Positions 50,627 through 59,561 of a stretch of 64,000 nucleotides of DNA are shown piece by piece. The notes under the pieces were generated by a model. That model worked only from the letters and a program-made list of their open reading frames with translations. It made no database searches and had not been told where the DNA came from. This DNA comes from Youngiibacter multivorans. GTDB taxonomy: Bacteria; Bacillota; Clostridia; Clostridiales; Clostridiaceae. Where the stretch lies: positions 124,001-188,000 of the forward strand of contig NZ_JAGGKC010000002.1 of the NCBI RefSeq assembly GCF_017873395.1, given 5' to 3'. The position numbers and the translations under genes were made by a program. How positions within the stretch are numbered: position 1 is the stretch's first letter; every line of letters starts with the position of its first letter.

Positions 50627-51412
50627 ATGGAGAATCCCCTTGAATTAATCAAATCAATACAGAAGCCTACAAAGTCGGATAGTTTGATTTCTGAATATAT
50701 TTTGGAAAACCCTGTCGAAGTAGTGCGCCAGAACCTTTCCAGCCTTGCAAAGAGCACAAAGACATCCAACACCGCAATAATGCGATTCTGCCAGAAAATC
50801 GGCTACCAAGGCTTCAGTGAGTTTAAGTATGACCTGTCAAGATATATACTATCAGGCGAATCAAGTTCTACTCAGAACAGCGAAAATCCTGCTGACATCA
50901 GTGATAGGATAGGGCATATCACCGACAAGTATGTCCAATATCTCAACAGGCTGAATGCTGAACTTGATATTGACGAAACAAAGGCGCTTGTGAAAAGCAT
51001 TTGCACATCGAAAAGAATTGTCATCCTTGGTTTCAACAGAACAGGTCTTTCTGCAAAGCAGCTATCGCTGAGGCTCGGGAAGATTGGCATATCGTCGCAG
51101 TCAATAGTTGATTACCCTGTCATGGTTGATTATTCTAACATCCTAAGCAAGGATGACCTTGTGGTAGTTTTTTCCATCTCAGCGGCATCGATGTACAAGG
51201 ATGTATGCAAACAGATGAAGCAATCTGGATGCAACGTAGTACTAATAACCATGACCCCACAGAGCAATTTGAAGAATAATGTGACGTCAACCATTGTACT
51301 TCCCAGGATTTCACGATCCGGAGACATAAGCTTCCTGGATGACCAGGCGATTTTTTTCGTCCTTATTGAAATCCTTGTAGGTGAAACAGCTGTCTATCTA
51401 AGGAAGTCATAA
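50627..51412 (+). CDS. MurR/RpiR-family regulator (HTH + SIS)
   Basis: 261 residues. N-terminal HTH_6 (about 1-75; LSSLAKSTKTSNTAIMRFCQ recognition helix), C-terminal SIS sugar-phosphate isomerase-like domain (about 110-245; RIVILGFNRTGLSAKQLSLR and VVVFSISAASMYKDV). Senses a phosphosugar and controls sugar uptake genes; the divergent EIIC-sulfatase operon is its likely target. GAGAGG lies nine bases before ATG 50627, so the ATG at 50618 is not used. Confidence 0.93.
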   Translation: MENPLELIKSIQKPTKSDSLISEYILENPVEVVRQNLSSLAKSTKTSNTAIMRFCQKIGYQGFSEFKYDLSRYILSGESSSTQNSENPADISDRIGHITDKYVQYLNRLNAELDIDETKALVKSICTSKRIVILGFNRTGLSAKQLSLRLGKIGISSQSIVDYPVMVDYSNILSKDDLVVVFSISAASMYKDVCKQMKQSGCNVVLITMTPQSNLKNNVTSTIVLPRISRSGDISFLDDQAIFFVLIEILVGETAVYLRKS

Positions 51413-51575
51413 ACCAGACTACAGCGCTTCAGAGCCAGTTTCCTCCTATTTTGCTATTGACATTATACGAGAATCGGAAACGCATGTAACGCTGGTTTTT
51501 TAATCAAAATGGAGGTATCCGCCAAATTAATCTCAAATCTTTCAAAGAAAGTGAATTATTTTTAAACAAATACTA

Positions 51576-51604
51576 TTGACGTACATTACCTCTGTATGTA
51601 TAAT
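51576..51604 (+). promoter_or_regulatory. Promoter of the amt gene
   Basis: TTGACG, 17 bases, TATAAT: near-consensus promoter about 94 bases before the ATG. Confidence 0.8.
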
Positions 51605-51620
51605 CCTAGTATCAGCAGCA

Positions 51621-51658
51621 AAGGTGTTGCGAGTAAATTTACTCGCAACGCCTTTTTT
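51621..51658 (+). terminator. Leader terminator / attenuator of the amt gene
   Basis: AAGGTGTTGCGAGTAAA pairs with TTTACTCGCAACGCCTT (one G-T wobble), followed by six T. It lies between promoter and gene, starting about 10 bases after the expected RNA start, so amt expression must pass through it. Confidence 0.75.
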
Positions 51659-51697
51659 GTTTTTATAGATAATCAAAACATTCAGGAGGTAGGTATC

Positions 51698-53440
51698 ATG
51701 TATTCATCTTCAAGCACTCTATGGGTATTGATCGCAACAGCACTCGTATTTTTCATGCAGGCAGGCTTCGCAATGGTCGAGGGCGGACTTACCAGGGCTA
51801 AGAACGCAGGAAACATAATAATGAAGAACCTGATGGACTTTGCAATAGGAACTCCAATTTACTGGCTTTTCGGATTCGGCATAATGTTTGCAACCAATAA
51901 TGCATTCATCGGTGCAATTGACTTCCTTAGCCAGGGAGCATACACTGACATACTTCCCGCAGGAGTCCCAAAATATGCATTCTTCATATTCCAGACAGTA
52001 TTCTGTGCTACAGCGGCTACAATAGTGTCCGGAGCAATGGCTGAAAGGACTAAGTTCCTCGCATACTGCATGTACAGTGCAGCCATAAGCGCTGTGGTTT
52101 ATCCGATATCCGGTCACTGGATATGGGGAGGCGGCTGGCTTGCACAGCTCGGATTCCATGATTTCGCAGGATCCACTGCAGTACATATGGTCGGAGGCGT
52201 AGCTTCATTCGTTGGAGCAAAGATACTCGGACCAAGAATTGGAAAATACGATGAGAACGGCAAGTCCAGGGCGATACCGGGACACAACCTTACAAATGCA
52301 GCACTCGGCGTATTCATACTCTGGTTCTGCTGGTTCGGATTCAACGGCGGTTCAACCGTATCTGCTGAGGGAGATGCTACCCTAGCAACTCTTGGAAGCA
52401 TATTCTTCACGACAAATCTCGCAGCAGCTACAGCTACAGTGGCGGTAATGATAATAACATGGGTCAGGTACAAGAAGCCTGATGTATCTATGACACTGAA
52501 CGGATCACTTGCAGGGCTTGTCGCCATAACAGCAGGAACCGATCTCGTTACTCCTGTAGGAGCAGCTGCGATAGGCATAATAGCTGGCTTCATAGTGGTA
52601 TTCGGAATTGAGTTCATAGACAAGGTACTTAAGGTTGACGACCCAGTAGGTGCAATCGGAGTCCACGGCATGTGCGGAGCAGCCGGAACCCTCATGGTCG
52701 GTCTCTTCTCTGCTACAGAGTATTCCTACGCTGGGGGAACAATGCCAAAAGGCCTCTTCTATGGTGGCGGATTACAGCTTCTCGGAGTTGAAGCAATCGG
52801 AGTATTCTCAGTAATCGCATGGGTCACAGTGTCAATGACCATCATATTCACACTTATCAACAAGACAATAGGACTCAGGGCATCCAGGGAAGACGAGATC
52901 ATGGGCCTTGACATATCGGAGCACGGACTTGAAACTGCTTATGCAGACTTCGTAAGCTCTGACTATGTTAACACCTTTGCTTTAACAGCAACTGGCAAAG
53001 AAGAGCCTGTTACAGGTACTGTTCCTATCGACAAGGCTCTCCCGGTACAGATACTTACAGCCAAGACATCTACAGCTTCCGACATCAAGTTCACGAAGAT
53101 TGAGATAATCATGAAGCAGAACAAGTTCGAAGCGCTCAAGAATGCGCTCGATAAGGTCGGCATAACAGGAATGACAGTTTCCAACGTCCTTGGCTACGGG
53201 CTACAGGGAGGCAGGACAGAATTCTACAGGGGAATTGAAGTCGAGACCCATCTCCTTCCTAAGGTTAAGGTCGAGATAGTTGTCAGCAAGATACCTGTAA
53301 GGACAGTAATTGACATAGTGAAGAAAGTGCTCTACACAGGAAACATCGGAGACGGCAAGATATTCATCTACGACGTAGAGAACATCGTAAAGGTCCGAAC
53401 AGGAGAAGAAGGCTACGAAGCCCTTCAGGATGTGGAGTAA
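51698..53440 (+). CDS. amt: Ammonium transporter with fused C-terminal PII domain
   Basis: 580 residues. Amt/MEP/Rh channel with 11 spans (about 5-410): FVQAGFAMVEGGLTR-like start, twin His (STAVHMVGG and AIGVHGMCG) and HNLTNAALG. The last 115 residues (about 465-580) are a PII protein: KFTKIEIIMKQNKFEALKNA and the T-loop GGRTEFYRGIEVETHLLPKV with the Tyr that is uridylylated in PII, plus DGKIFIYDVENIVKVRTGE. The tethered PII can plug the channel when 2-oxoglutarate is low. ATG at 51698 after AGGAGGT. Confidence 0.94.
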   Translation: MYSSSSTLWVLIATALVFFMQAGFAMVEGGLTRAKNAGNIIMKNLMDFAIGTPIYWLFGFGIMFATNNAFIGAIDFLSQGAYTDILPAGVPKYAFFIFQTVFCATAATIVSGAMAERTKFLAYCMYSAAISAVVYPISGHWIWGGGWLAQLGFHDFAGSTAVHMVGGVASFVGAKILGPRIGKYDENGKSRAIPGHNLTNAALGVFILWFCWFGFNGGSTVSAEGDATLATLGSIFFTTNLAAATATVAVMIITWVRYKKPDVSMTLNGSLAGLVAITAGTDLVTPVGAAAIGIIAGFIVVFGIEFIDKVLKVDDPVGAIGVHGMCGAAGTLMVGLFSATEYSYAGGTMPKGLFYGGGLQLLGVEAIGVFSVIAWVTVSMTIIFTLINKTIGLRASREDEIMGLDISEHGLETAYADFVSSDYVNTFALTATGKEEPVTGTVPIDKALPVQILTAKTSTASDIKFTKIEIIMKQNKFEALKNALDKVGITGMTVSNVLGYGLQGGRTEFYRGIEVETHLLPKVKVEIVVSKIPVRTVIDIVKKVLYTGNIGDGKIFIYDVENIVKVRTGEEGYEALQDVE

Positions 53441-53481
53441 ATAAGAAAGCTACCCCTTTTCTACCAATACATATAGACAAG

Positions 53482-53511
53482 AAAAGAAGGCGTTTGCAGA
53501 TGCCTTCTTTT
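53482..53511 (+). terminator. Terminator of the amt gene
   Basis: AAAAGAAGGC-10-GCCTTCTTTT, perfect 10-bp stem, 41 bases after the stop. Confidence 0.85.
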
Positions 53512-53555
53512 CGTTTGTCCATATGTTTCAAATGAGCTTCATATTTCAGCCTGAC

Positions 53556-54476
53556 TTAGTACCTTCCGTAGGATAGAACACCCTCAGCACCTGCAGTGAA
53601 ATATATGTTGAGTACAAGTATTCCTCCGCCGTCCTGGATGTAGTCCCTGGCTATCCTGTACCTGCCCGGAACAAGCATTTCTATTTGTGACATGTCAATC
53701 TCTGAAGTGTTTGTCTCATCAGGCTTTAGAAGCAGTGCAATCTTTATGAAAGCCAAGCCATCAGTCAAAGATGTCTTCTCCCAAAGATTCTTCTCTTCGT
53801 TCCACCTGTCTATGGTAAAGCTGAGTCCATATACGAGATCTTTATCAGTTGTGTTCCTGGCAGTGAATACAATCTTGTGCTGCTTATCAGGAATCTCAGC
53901 CTTTTCAAGCAGATCCTCATATGTCGCAGGCTTTTCATTGATTCCTCTCACCGAAATTGCACCATCCCAGTCAACGTCAAAGCTAACAAGAGGAACATGG
54001 ACAGGAGCTCCCGCCATCTCTCCTGCAGTATACTCTCTTACTATATAATACGAGCCTTTGGCAATTTCCTTACCTATCAGGTTGAAGTCAACTGTGTCAG
54101 TCAGCTCCTTACCCGCACCAAGGCTCCAAAGAGCCATGTCGAACGCCAGCTCATCGTCATATTCAGTCTCCACAAGTTTTCCTGTGTTGAAGTCCAGCTT
54201 AAGTATCCTGAACGGCGATCCGTAAGTCAGGTCCTTGTCCAGAGCATTCGCGACAGTATATGTTATCTTCTTTCCTGCAGGGTCATATTTTATCGATGTA
54301 AGCAGTATGGAATCAGAGAATACGATTTTACCATCATCAGGTTTAACAGGACCACTCGTCGGAGGTCCGCCTGTACCATTGCCATTGCCGTTCTCCATCT
54401 TGTAGGCGCATCCCGATGCTGAAAGCATCGATGCGACCATGATGACAGAAACCACTTTCCTGCCAATTCTAAGCAC
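53556..54476 (-). CDS. Lipoprotein with two tandem Ig-like domains
   Basis: 306 residues; lipoprotein signal with lipobox LSASGC (Cys about residue 23), then a G/N/P-rich spacer. The mature part holds two copies of an all-beta domain; matching segments are ANALDKDLTYGSPFRI ... SYYIVREY and ARNTTDKDLVYGLSFTI ... RYRIARDY, the pattern of the Firmicute 'immunoglobulin-like' domain found in penicillinase-repressor-associated and surface proteins. The duplication is clear. Start is GTG after ATGGTGA. Anchored on the outer membrane face; function unknown. Confidence 0.75.
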   Translation of the reverse strand: MLRIGRKVVSVIMVASMLSASGCAYKMENGNGNGTGGPPTSGPVKPDDGKIVFSDSILLTSIKYDPAGKKITYTVANALDKDLTYGSPFRILKLDFNTGKLVETEYDDELAFDMALWSLGAGKELTDTVDFNLIGKEIAKGSYYIVREYTAGEMAGAPVHVPLVSFDVDWDGAISVRGINEKPATYEDLLEKAEIPDKQHKIVFTARNTTDKDLVYGLSFTIDRWNEEKNLWEKTSLTDGLAFIKIALLLKPDETNTSEIDMSQIEMLVPGRYRIARDYIQDGGGILVLNIYFTAGAEGVLSYGRY

Positions 54477-54609
54477 TTGTCTTCACCATCCCTTTCATCC
54501 TTCTGATACCAGTCTATAGAATAATCCGGTAAAAGTTATAACGAAACGGAAACTGAAAATGGAAAATTTGGTGACAATTGAATAAGGAGCTGTCACCAGC
54601 CCCTATGTC

Positions 54610-55152
54610 TCACCTATTCTTGTTTCTAGATGAAAGATATTCAATAATCTCTTCCTCTGTAAGATACGGATAATTCTCATTAAGTCCAAGCTTCAGCACC
54701 TCAAGGTACTTTTCACCAGGTTCATTAGCCGGCCTTACTCCGCTGTTCGTAAGTGTCATCACCGGAATCCCATCGAACTCCCCCACCTTGATTGCAAGAT
54801 CGTACCAGGGAGATCCTTGGTATGGTTCAGGCATTTTCCCTCCATTCTCCTGTATGCAGATATGGTCGAACTGTTCCCTTGTTATGAGGTAAGCTACACT
54901 GTAGGCTTTTCCGGGTCTTGTCACGTCGAGGAAAGACACGCCCTTTCCCTCCCATGAGCCCGATGAATTCCCGAAATACATGTCATAAGGAAGTTCATAT
55001 AGAAGTCTTGCCCTTGGAGGAGCAGTATCATTAAATCGAGCTGCAGGATGCCCTCCCCTGAAGCTTCCGCCCTTCAGATAAGTCATGAATCTCTCGTAAA
55101 GGAGGTTCGATCCATATACGGCATACCAGACCATTTTACTCCTGTCCATCAT
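54610..55152 (-). CDS. Gamma-glutamylcyclotransferase-like protein
   Basis: 180 residues. The N-terminus W-Y-A-V-Y-G-S-N-L-L-Y-E-R-F is the substrate-loop motif (YGSNL) of the GGCT/AIG2 fold, and K-M-P-E-P-Y-Q-G-S-P-W-Y is a later conserved stretch. GGCT enzymes cleave gamma-glutamyl peptides to 5-oxoproline; many bacterial relatives have unknown substrates. The catalytic acidic residue (E in the loop after the third strand) is not certain. GGAGGAG upstream places the ATG at 55152. Last of a run of minus-strand genes from the permease. Confidence 0.7.
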   Translation of the reverse strand: MMDRSKMVWYAVYGSNLLYERFMTYLKGGSFRGGHPAARFNDTAPPRARLLYELPYDMYFGNSSGSWEGKGVSFLDVTRPGKAYSVAYLITREQFDHICIQENGGKMPEPYQGSPWYDLAIKVGEFDGIPVMTLTNSGVRPANEPGEKYLEVLKLGLNENYPYLTEEEIIEYLSSRNKNR

Positions 55153-55229
55153 CTTCTCCTCCATGGCTGCAGTTCCAGTGGGACATGGCTTTCCGGTCCG
55201 ACTTCGTGCAGATCACCTTCAGAGATTCA

Positions 55230-55850
55230 TTAACTGTCTCCATTCTTCCCGCCTCCAGTCAGATACGATGTATCCAGCTTCTTCGAATCATGTGCGCACT
55301 CTACTATGATTCTTATCCTCTTCTCCCTGGTTTCCTTCCTCTTTGCCTGTTTTACCCAAAAAACAACAATTGACTTGTCACTGTTGTTCCAGCCTGAAAA
55401 GTTTGCAGCAGCCTCCTCATCCCTATTCAGCTCTTCAACAAGGTCATCAGGCAGAACAGGAGCCACCTTGGATGAATATGCTTCATCCCAAAGTCCGTTC
55501 GCTTTAGCTTCCTCTATTGCCTTGTAGCCAGTCTCGGTCATAAGTCCCTGTTCGATGAGAACTAAAGCCCTGTCCTTGTTGACCTTCGACCACAGGCTTC
55601 CCTTACGTCTAGGCGTCACCCTTAGAAGGTAGCTCACTTCATCAAGGCTCATTGCCCTGCCATCAATCCATCCGAAACAGAGCGCCTCGGAAACGGCTTC
55701 AGCCAGGAGAACACCTGGGATTCCAGTTCCCGACTTCCATATCCTAAGCCAGACTAACTGCTCCTTGTCGTGGTTCTTTTCAAGCCACTCCCGCCATTCC
55801 TTCCGATTCTTCACTTCAAGCCAATTTTCAGGATTCTCCTTCTTTGCCAT
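55230..55850 (-). CDS. YdeI/OmpD-associated family protein
   Basis: 206 residues. The family block W-R-E-W-L-E-K-N-H followed by LVWLRIWKSGTG and A-L-C-F-G-W-I-D-G is clear, and the C-terminal repeat-like Y-x-L-R-V-T-P-R-R-K-G-S-L-W-S motif is intact. Members include the YdeI bacteriocin-resistance protein and a Bacillus homologue; biochemical role unknown. Start by GGGGTGAATCC. The acetyltransferase gene lies 12 bases upstream. Confidence 0.82.
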   Translation of the reverse strand: MAKKENPENWLEVKNRKEWREWLEKNHDKEQLVWLRIWKSGTGIPGVLLAEAVSEALCFGWIDGRAMSLDEVSYLLRVTPRRKGSLWSKVNKDRALVLIEQGLMTETGYKAIEEAKANGLWDEAYSSKVAPVLPDDLVEELNRDEEAAANFSGWNNSDKSIVVFWVKQAKRKETREKRIRIIVECAHDSKKLDTSYLTGGGKNGDS

Positions 55851-55862
55851 GGATTCACCCCG

Positions 55863-56474
55863 CTAATAGTCGTCTACGTCGAACACCCTGTCCCTATAGT
55901 AATACTTCCTGTCCTCTTCGGTAATCTCCCTCACTGGTCTGCATGGATTCCCCACAGCTATCATGTTGTCAGGAATATCCTTCGTAACCACGCTTCCCGC
56001 ACCGATTATCACATTGTCACCTATCCTGACACCCGGATTTATGACGACATTGCCGCCTATCCAGACATTGTTGCCGATGGTAATGGGGATGCCATACTCA
56101 TAACCTGAATTCCTGGATTCAGGATGAACAGGATGTCCTGCGGTATAAATGGCGACATTCGGAGCTATCATGACATTGTTCCCGATGATTACCTTTGCGA
56201 CATCAAGAATCACCAGGTTGAAGTTGGCGTAGAAATTCTCTCCCACCTCTATATTGTTGCCATAGTCGCATAGAAATGGAGCTTCAATGAATAGCTGCCT
56301 GCCTGTCTTTCCAAGTATCTCCCTTATAAGCACGTCTCTTCTTTCCTTGTCGTCAGGGTCAAGCCTATTGTATTCCCTGGTCTTTACTCTCACTGCCTTC
56401 CTTTCTTCCGGGAGCCCGTCAAGCCATGACTTGTACGGAAGCCCTGCAAGCATCCTTTCCTTCTGATTCATCAT
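55863..56474 (-). CDS. maa: Maltose O-acetyltransferase (hexapeptide-repeat)
   Basis: 203 residues. Left-handed beta-helix with the LbH repeats (IGNNVWIGGNVVINPGVRIG) and catalytic His in YTAGHPVHPE, preceded by the Maa N-terminal domain (MLAGLPYKSWLDGLPEERKA). Uses acetyl-CoA to acetylate the 6-hydroxyl of glucose or maltose. GAGGTGAA before the ATG pair. DUF1801 gene lies 15 bases upstream. Confidence 0.9.
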   Translation of the reverse strand: MMNQKERMLAGLPYKSWLDGLPEERKAVRVKTREYNRLDPDDKERRDVLIREILGKTGRQLFIEAPFLCDYGNNIEVGENFYANFNLVILDVAKVIIGNNVMIAPNVAIYTAGHPVHPESRNSGYEYGIPITIGNNVWIGGNVVINPGVRIGDNVIIGAGSVVTKDIPDNMIAVGNPCRPVREITEEDRKYYYRDRVFDVDDY

Positions 56475-56489
56475 TTCACCTCTTCAGTC

Positions 56490-56873
56490 TTAGCTTTTTT
56501 TCCTGGCTTTCTTTTCCTCATTCGCCTTTACATTCTCCTCAACCCTGAACTTCACTATCCGTTCAATAAGTTCAATTGGAAGTGGCTTGTCCTTCGGGAA
56601 CTGTATCGCTCCCTTGGAACCCTTGTATTTTGAAAGGTCCTCCTTGAAGGCTTCGATTCCAGTCGGAGCAGGATAGAAGCCATAATGCCCCTTGAATGCT
56701 GCAAAGTGCACAAGATTCCCATGCAGATAGAATGTTGGCATCTGGTAACTTATCTTCTCGGTAGCCTCAGGAGCTGCCTCGTGGATCACTCTCCTGAATT
56801 CCATAAGGGCTTCCCTGTCCTCTTCCTCTGCCATTGCAATGTATTCGTCAATTGTAGTGATGCTGTTGTCCAT
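56490..56873 (-). CDS. DUF1801 / YdhG-like protein
   Basis: 127 residues. Pattern of the DUF1801 fold (RRVIHEAAPEATEKISYQMP, then YLHGNLVHFAAFKGHYGFYP), a frataxin-like alpha/beta protein. Bacillus YdhG has been linked to iron handling, but the function of the family is unsettled. C-terminal basic tail. GGGAGG precedes the ATG. Confidence 0.85.
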   Translation of the reverse strand: MDNSITTIDEYIAMAEEEDREALMEFRRVIHEAAPEATEKISYQMPTFYLHGNLVHFAAFKGHYGFYPAPTGIEAFKEDLSKYKGSKGAIQFPKDKPLPIELIERIVKFRVEENVKANEEKKARKKS

Positions 56874-56961
56874 ATTAGCCTCCCGTTATGTTTATTTGTA
56901 TCCTTACCTTTTCAATTCTGACAATGCTCATATTTGTTTCAACTATCCGTTTCCTGTAGCT

Positions 56962-58068
56962 TCAGAACCAGAAAACAGCGAATATGCTGAGAATGGAAAG
57001 GGCTGCCGCGTTGAGCAGACTGAATTTCTTCAGATATGCAAACGGCTTGGCACCCTCCGACCTGGAATAGAGCTTGTATGAAATCAGGCTTGCCAGGGAT
57101 GCCACCAAAGTTCCCAGTCCTCCTATGTTCGTGCCTGCGATAAGCATCCTGTAGTTCTCAGTGAATGATGAAAGCATTATGGCTGCAGGAACGTTTGAAA
57201 TTACCTGTGACAGGACCACAGAGGAGAAAAGCTCCCTTCCCCTGATAAGTGAACCCAGGCTTTCAACCACAGCTCCCATCCGTCCCACATTCCCTACGAT
57301 GATGAAGAAGAACACGAATGTCAGAAGTAATGCATAATCCACCTTCTTGAGTACTCCTCCGGAAGTTAACGCAATTCCTGCTGTCACTGCTGCAAGCATG
57401 ACGATATGGTCCACGAATCCAAATACCGAAAGCAGGCACACGATAAAAAGAATAATGTAAAAGGCAATCCTTCTCTTGTCTTCAAGTATTCTCATATTGG
57501 TAAGTTCAAATGATACGGTGTCATTGCCTGAAGTCAAGGTCAATCCCGTCACCAGAATGAAGCTTACTATGACAAGTGGTATTGATATGCTGAAGAATTC
57601 TACTGCAGACACCCCGAACCTTGAGTATAGGTAAAGGTTCTGAGGATTGCCGATTGGAGTGAGCATGCTCCCGAGGTTTGCAGCGATCGTCTGCATGGTC
57701 ACCACAAATATAAGGTTTCCCTTCCCTGCTCTTCTCAGGACTTCAATCGCCAGCGGTACAAAGGTTATGAGAGCAACATCATTCGTTATCAGCATAGACG
57801 AGAAGAATGCAAGCATGACAAGAGCCAGAGACATGCTTCTCACGCTTCCGGTCCATTTCAGAAGGCTGCCCGCTACAACCTCGAATACACCCATCTCCCT
57901 AATGGCAGCTATTACAGCCATCAGCGAGAACAGTACCGCAAGGACCTTGAAGTCAATGTACGAAAAGTATTCCAATGAGGGTGGTATTACAAAACTTGTT
58001 GCTAAAGCTATTAACCCTGACACCACAAGGACGGTGTCCTTTTTTAGAATTCTTATGATTTTATCCAT
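56962..58068 (-). CDS. ArsB/NhaD-type anion permease (SLC13-like)
   Basis: 368 residues, about 10-11 spans, shorter than ArsB (about 430). Two re-entrant motifs are visible: T-P-I-G-N-P-Q-N-L in the first half and VISNVPAAIMLSS in the second, the paired 'SNT/SNP' sites of the ion-transporter superfamily. It may carry arsenite, citrate, sulfate or Na+/H+; no arsenical resistance gene is near. First gene of the series maa-YdeI-GGCT. IS605 insertion lies 170 bases upstream, possibly within its promoter zone. Confidence 0.82.
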   Translation of the reverse strand: MDKIIRILKKDTVLVVSGLIALATSFVIPPSLEYFSYIDFKVLAVLFSLMAVIAAIREMGVFEVVAGSLLKWTGSVRSMSLALVMLAFFSSMLITNDVALITFVPLAIEVLRRAGKGNLIFVVTMQTIAANLGSMLTPIGNPQNLYLYSRFGVSAVEFFSISIPLVIVSFILVTGLTLTSGNDTVSFELTNMRILEDKRRIAFYIILFIVCLLSVFGFVDHIVMLAAVTAGIALTSGGVLKKVDYALLLTFVFFFIIVGNVGRMGAVVESLGSLIRGRELFSSVVLSQVISNVPAAIMLSSFTENYRMLIAGTNIGGLGTLVASLASLISYKLYSRSEGAKPFAYLKKFSLLNAAALSILSIFAVFWF

Positions 58069-58237
58069 AGTTCACGATCCGTTCCATATATTCAAGGCCA
58101 GGCCTTCCACTAACATTCCATTGGACTTGAAAAGTGCAATGACAAATTGTTCTTTTGCTCCTCTTCTTCCTGTATTATTGCCACGAAAACAGATTCCGAT
58201 TAATTGAAACTGACATGTTTAATTCTCGAAAACTTCA

Positions 58238-58375
58238 TTGAAACTCTCATGACTAAAGTCACGAGATTCTTGGGAACAGAGCATACTTACCGGCTTATTT
58301 CTTTGCCGGCAGAGGTTTCTCTTGTTTACCAAGCTACCCCCGCAATTCCTGCGGTTCCTGTTTGCTTCTGTATTG
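58238..58375 (-). ncRNA. Candidate omega RNA of tnpB (right end)
   Basis: On the minus strand the 138 bases between the tnpB stop and the right end hold a series of stems: CCGCA/TGCGG (58340-58354), CCGGC/GCCGG (58290-58309) and the RE hairpin (58246-58265). This is where TnpB-guide RNAs form in IS605 elements. The guide would be the bases just outside the end, about 58218-58237. Presence of an RNA is inferred. Confidence 0.5.
58246..58265 (-). repeat. Right-end (RE) hairpin of IS605
   Basis: CTCATGAC-TAAA-GTCACGAG, 8-bp stem with one G-T pair, four bases inside the element end. Confidence 0.75.
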
Positions 58376-59524
58376 CTAAGACCCCGGAGTCAGAGCTCTT
58401 ATCCTGAGTCCCTCAGCCAGTATATTTCTTGCTGCATTGACGTCACGGTCATGGTGGGCATGACAAACAGGACAGGTCCACTCCCTTACATGGAGAGGCT
58501 TCTTCCTGTCCTTGTGGCCGCACTCTGAGCATATCTGACTTGACGGAAACCATCTGCTTATCCTGATGACTTCTTTTCCATACCAGGAAGCCTTGTACTG
58601 CAGTTTCGATACAAGGCTCGTCCATGATACATCAGAGATGCTTTTTGCCAGTTTATGATTGCGCATCATGCCCTTAACGTTAAGGTCCTCGATACAGATG
58701 ATATCGTGGTTTTTGACTATCTCTGTACTGAGTTTGTTAAGATATTCTTTTCGCTGGTTTGCAACCTTTTCATAAAGTCTCGCTACCTTCCGCCTTTGCT
58801 TCTGATAGTTCCTGGCTTCAGAAAGGGAAATGCCCCTTTTCTCCGCAGCAAGTGCACGCCTTGCAAGCTTTCGCTGCTCCCGTCTAAGCCTTTCTTCCAT
58901 TTGCCTGGTAAAATGATTGTTGTCATGCCTGCTTCCGTCTGACATAACCGCAAAGTCAATGATTCCGAGGTCAATTCCGACAGATGAGTCAGTCTTTGGC
59001 AATTCACAGATCTCCTCTTCGCATAGGATCGATACGAAGAATTTCCCGCTCGATTTCCTTCGTACTGTGGCATTCAGTATACGGCCTTTCATCTCCCTAC
59101 TGTCTGCAAACTTGACAAGGCCCAGCTTAGGCAGCTTCAGACAATTTCCGGAAACTGCGATGTTGTTGTTCGTATATTGTGTCGTGTAGCTTTGCCTCGG
59201 GCTCTTCTTGCTCTTGAACTGGGGATGCTCGTTCTGTCCTTTGAAAAAGCGGGAGAAGGCGTCCGACAGGTTACGAAGCGAATTCTGGAGCGAGAACTTA
59301 TCCACTTCACAAAGCCATACTGTTTCCGGGTCCCTCTTAAGCTTTGTCAGAAGTTTGGAGCATGCGTAATAAGTCAGACCTTTTCCGGTCTCCTCATATT
59401 CCTTGTTCCAAAGTTCCAGGAAATGGTTGTATACATACCTTGAACTGCCTATTGTCTTGGCAATCAGTGTTTCCTGCTTCTTATCTGGATAGATACGGTA
59501 TTCATAGGCTTTATGCTGCAGCAA
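58376..59524 (-). CDS. tnpB: TnpB RNA-guided nuclease of IS605
   Basis: 382 residues from TTG at 59524, selected because GGAGGTGAG lies four bases before it; the frame extends further upstream without support. RuvC residues are intact: D in GIDLGIIDF, E in CIEDLNVKGM, D in HHDRDVNAARN; the C4 zinc ribbon C-x2-C ... C-x2-C sits between the last two (ICSECGH, CPVCHAH). TnpB is the ancestor of Cas12 and, with its omega RNA, cuts the empty donor site next to TTGAT, helping the element persist. Starts 37 bases after tnpA ends. Confidence 0.93.
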   Translation of the reverse strand: MLQHKAYEYRIYPDKKQETLIAKTIGSSRYVYNHFLELWNKEYEETGKGLTYYACSKLLTKLKRDPETVWLCEVDKFSLQNSLRNLSDAFSRFFKGQNEHPQFKSKKSPRQSYTTQYTNNNIAVSGNCLKLPKLGLVKFADSREMKGRILNATVRRKSSGKFFVSILCEEEICELPKTDSSVGIDLGIIDFAVMSDGSRHDNNHFTRQMEERLRREQRKLARRALAAEKRGISLSEARNYQKQRRKVARLYEKVANQRKEYLNKLSTEIVKNHDIICIEDLNVKGMMRNHKLAKSISDVSWTSLVSKLQYKASWYGKEVIRISRWFPSSQICSECGHKDRKKPLHVREWTCPVCHAHHDRDVNAARNILAEGLRIRALTPGS

Positions 59525-59561
59525 TGCACTCACCTCCACCATTGTCAAAGCTTGAACTGTC

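Noticed and set aside
51621..51654. Glutamine- or ammonium-sensing riboswitch in the amt leader
   Set aside because: Only about 10-17 bases separate the expected RNA start from the terminator, so no aptamer fits there; I recognise none in the upstream 150 bases.
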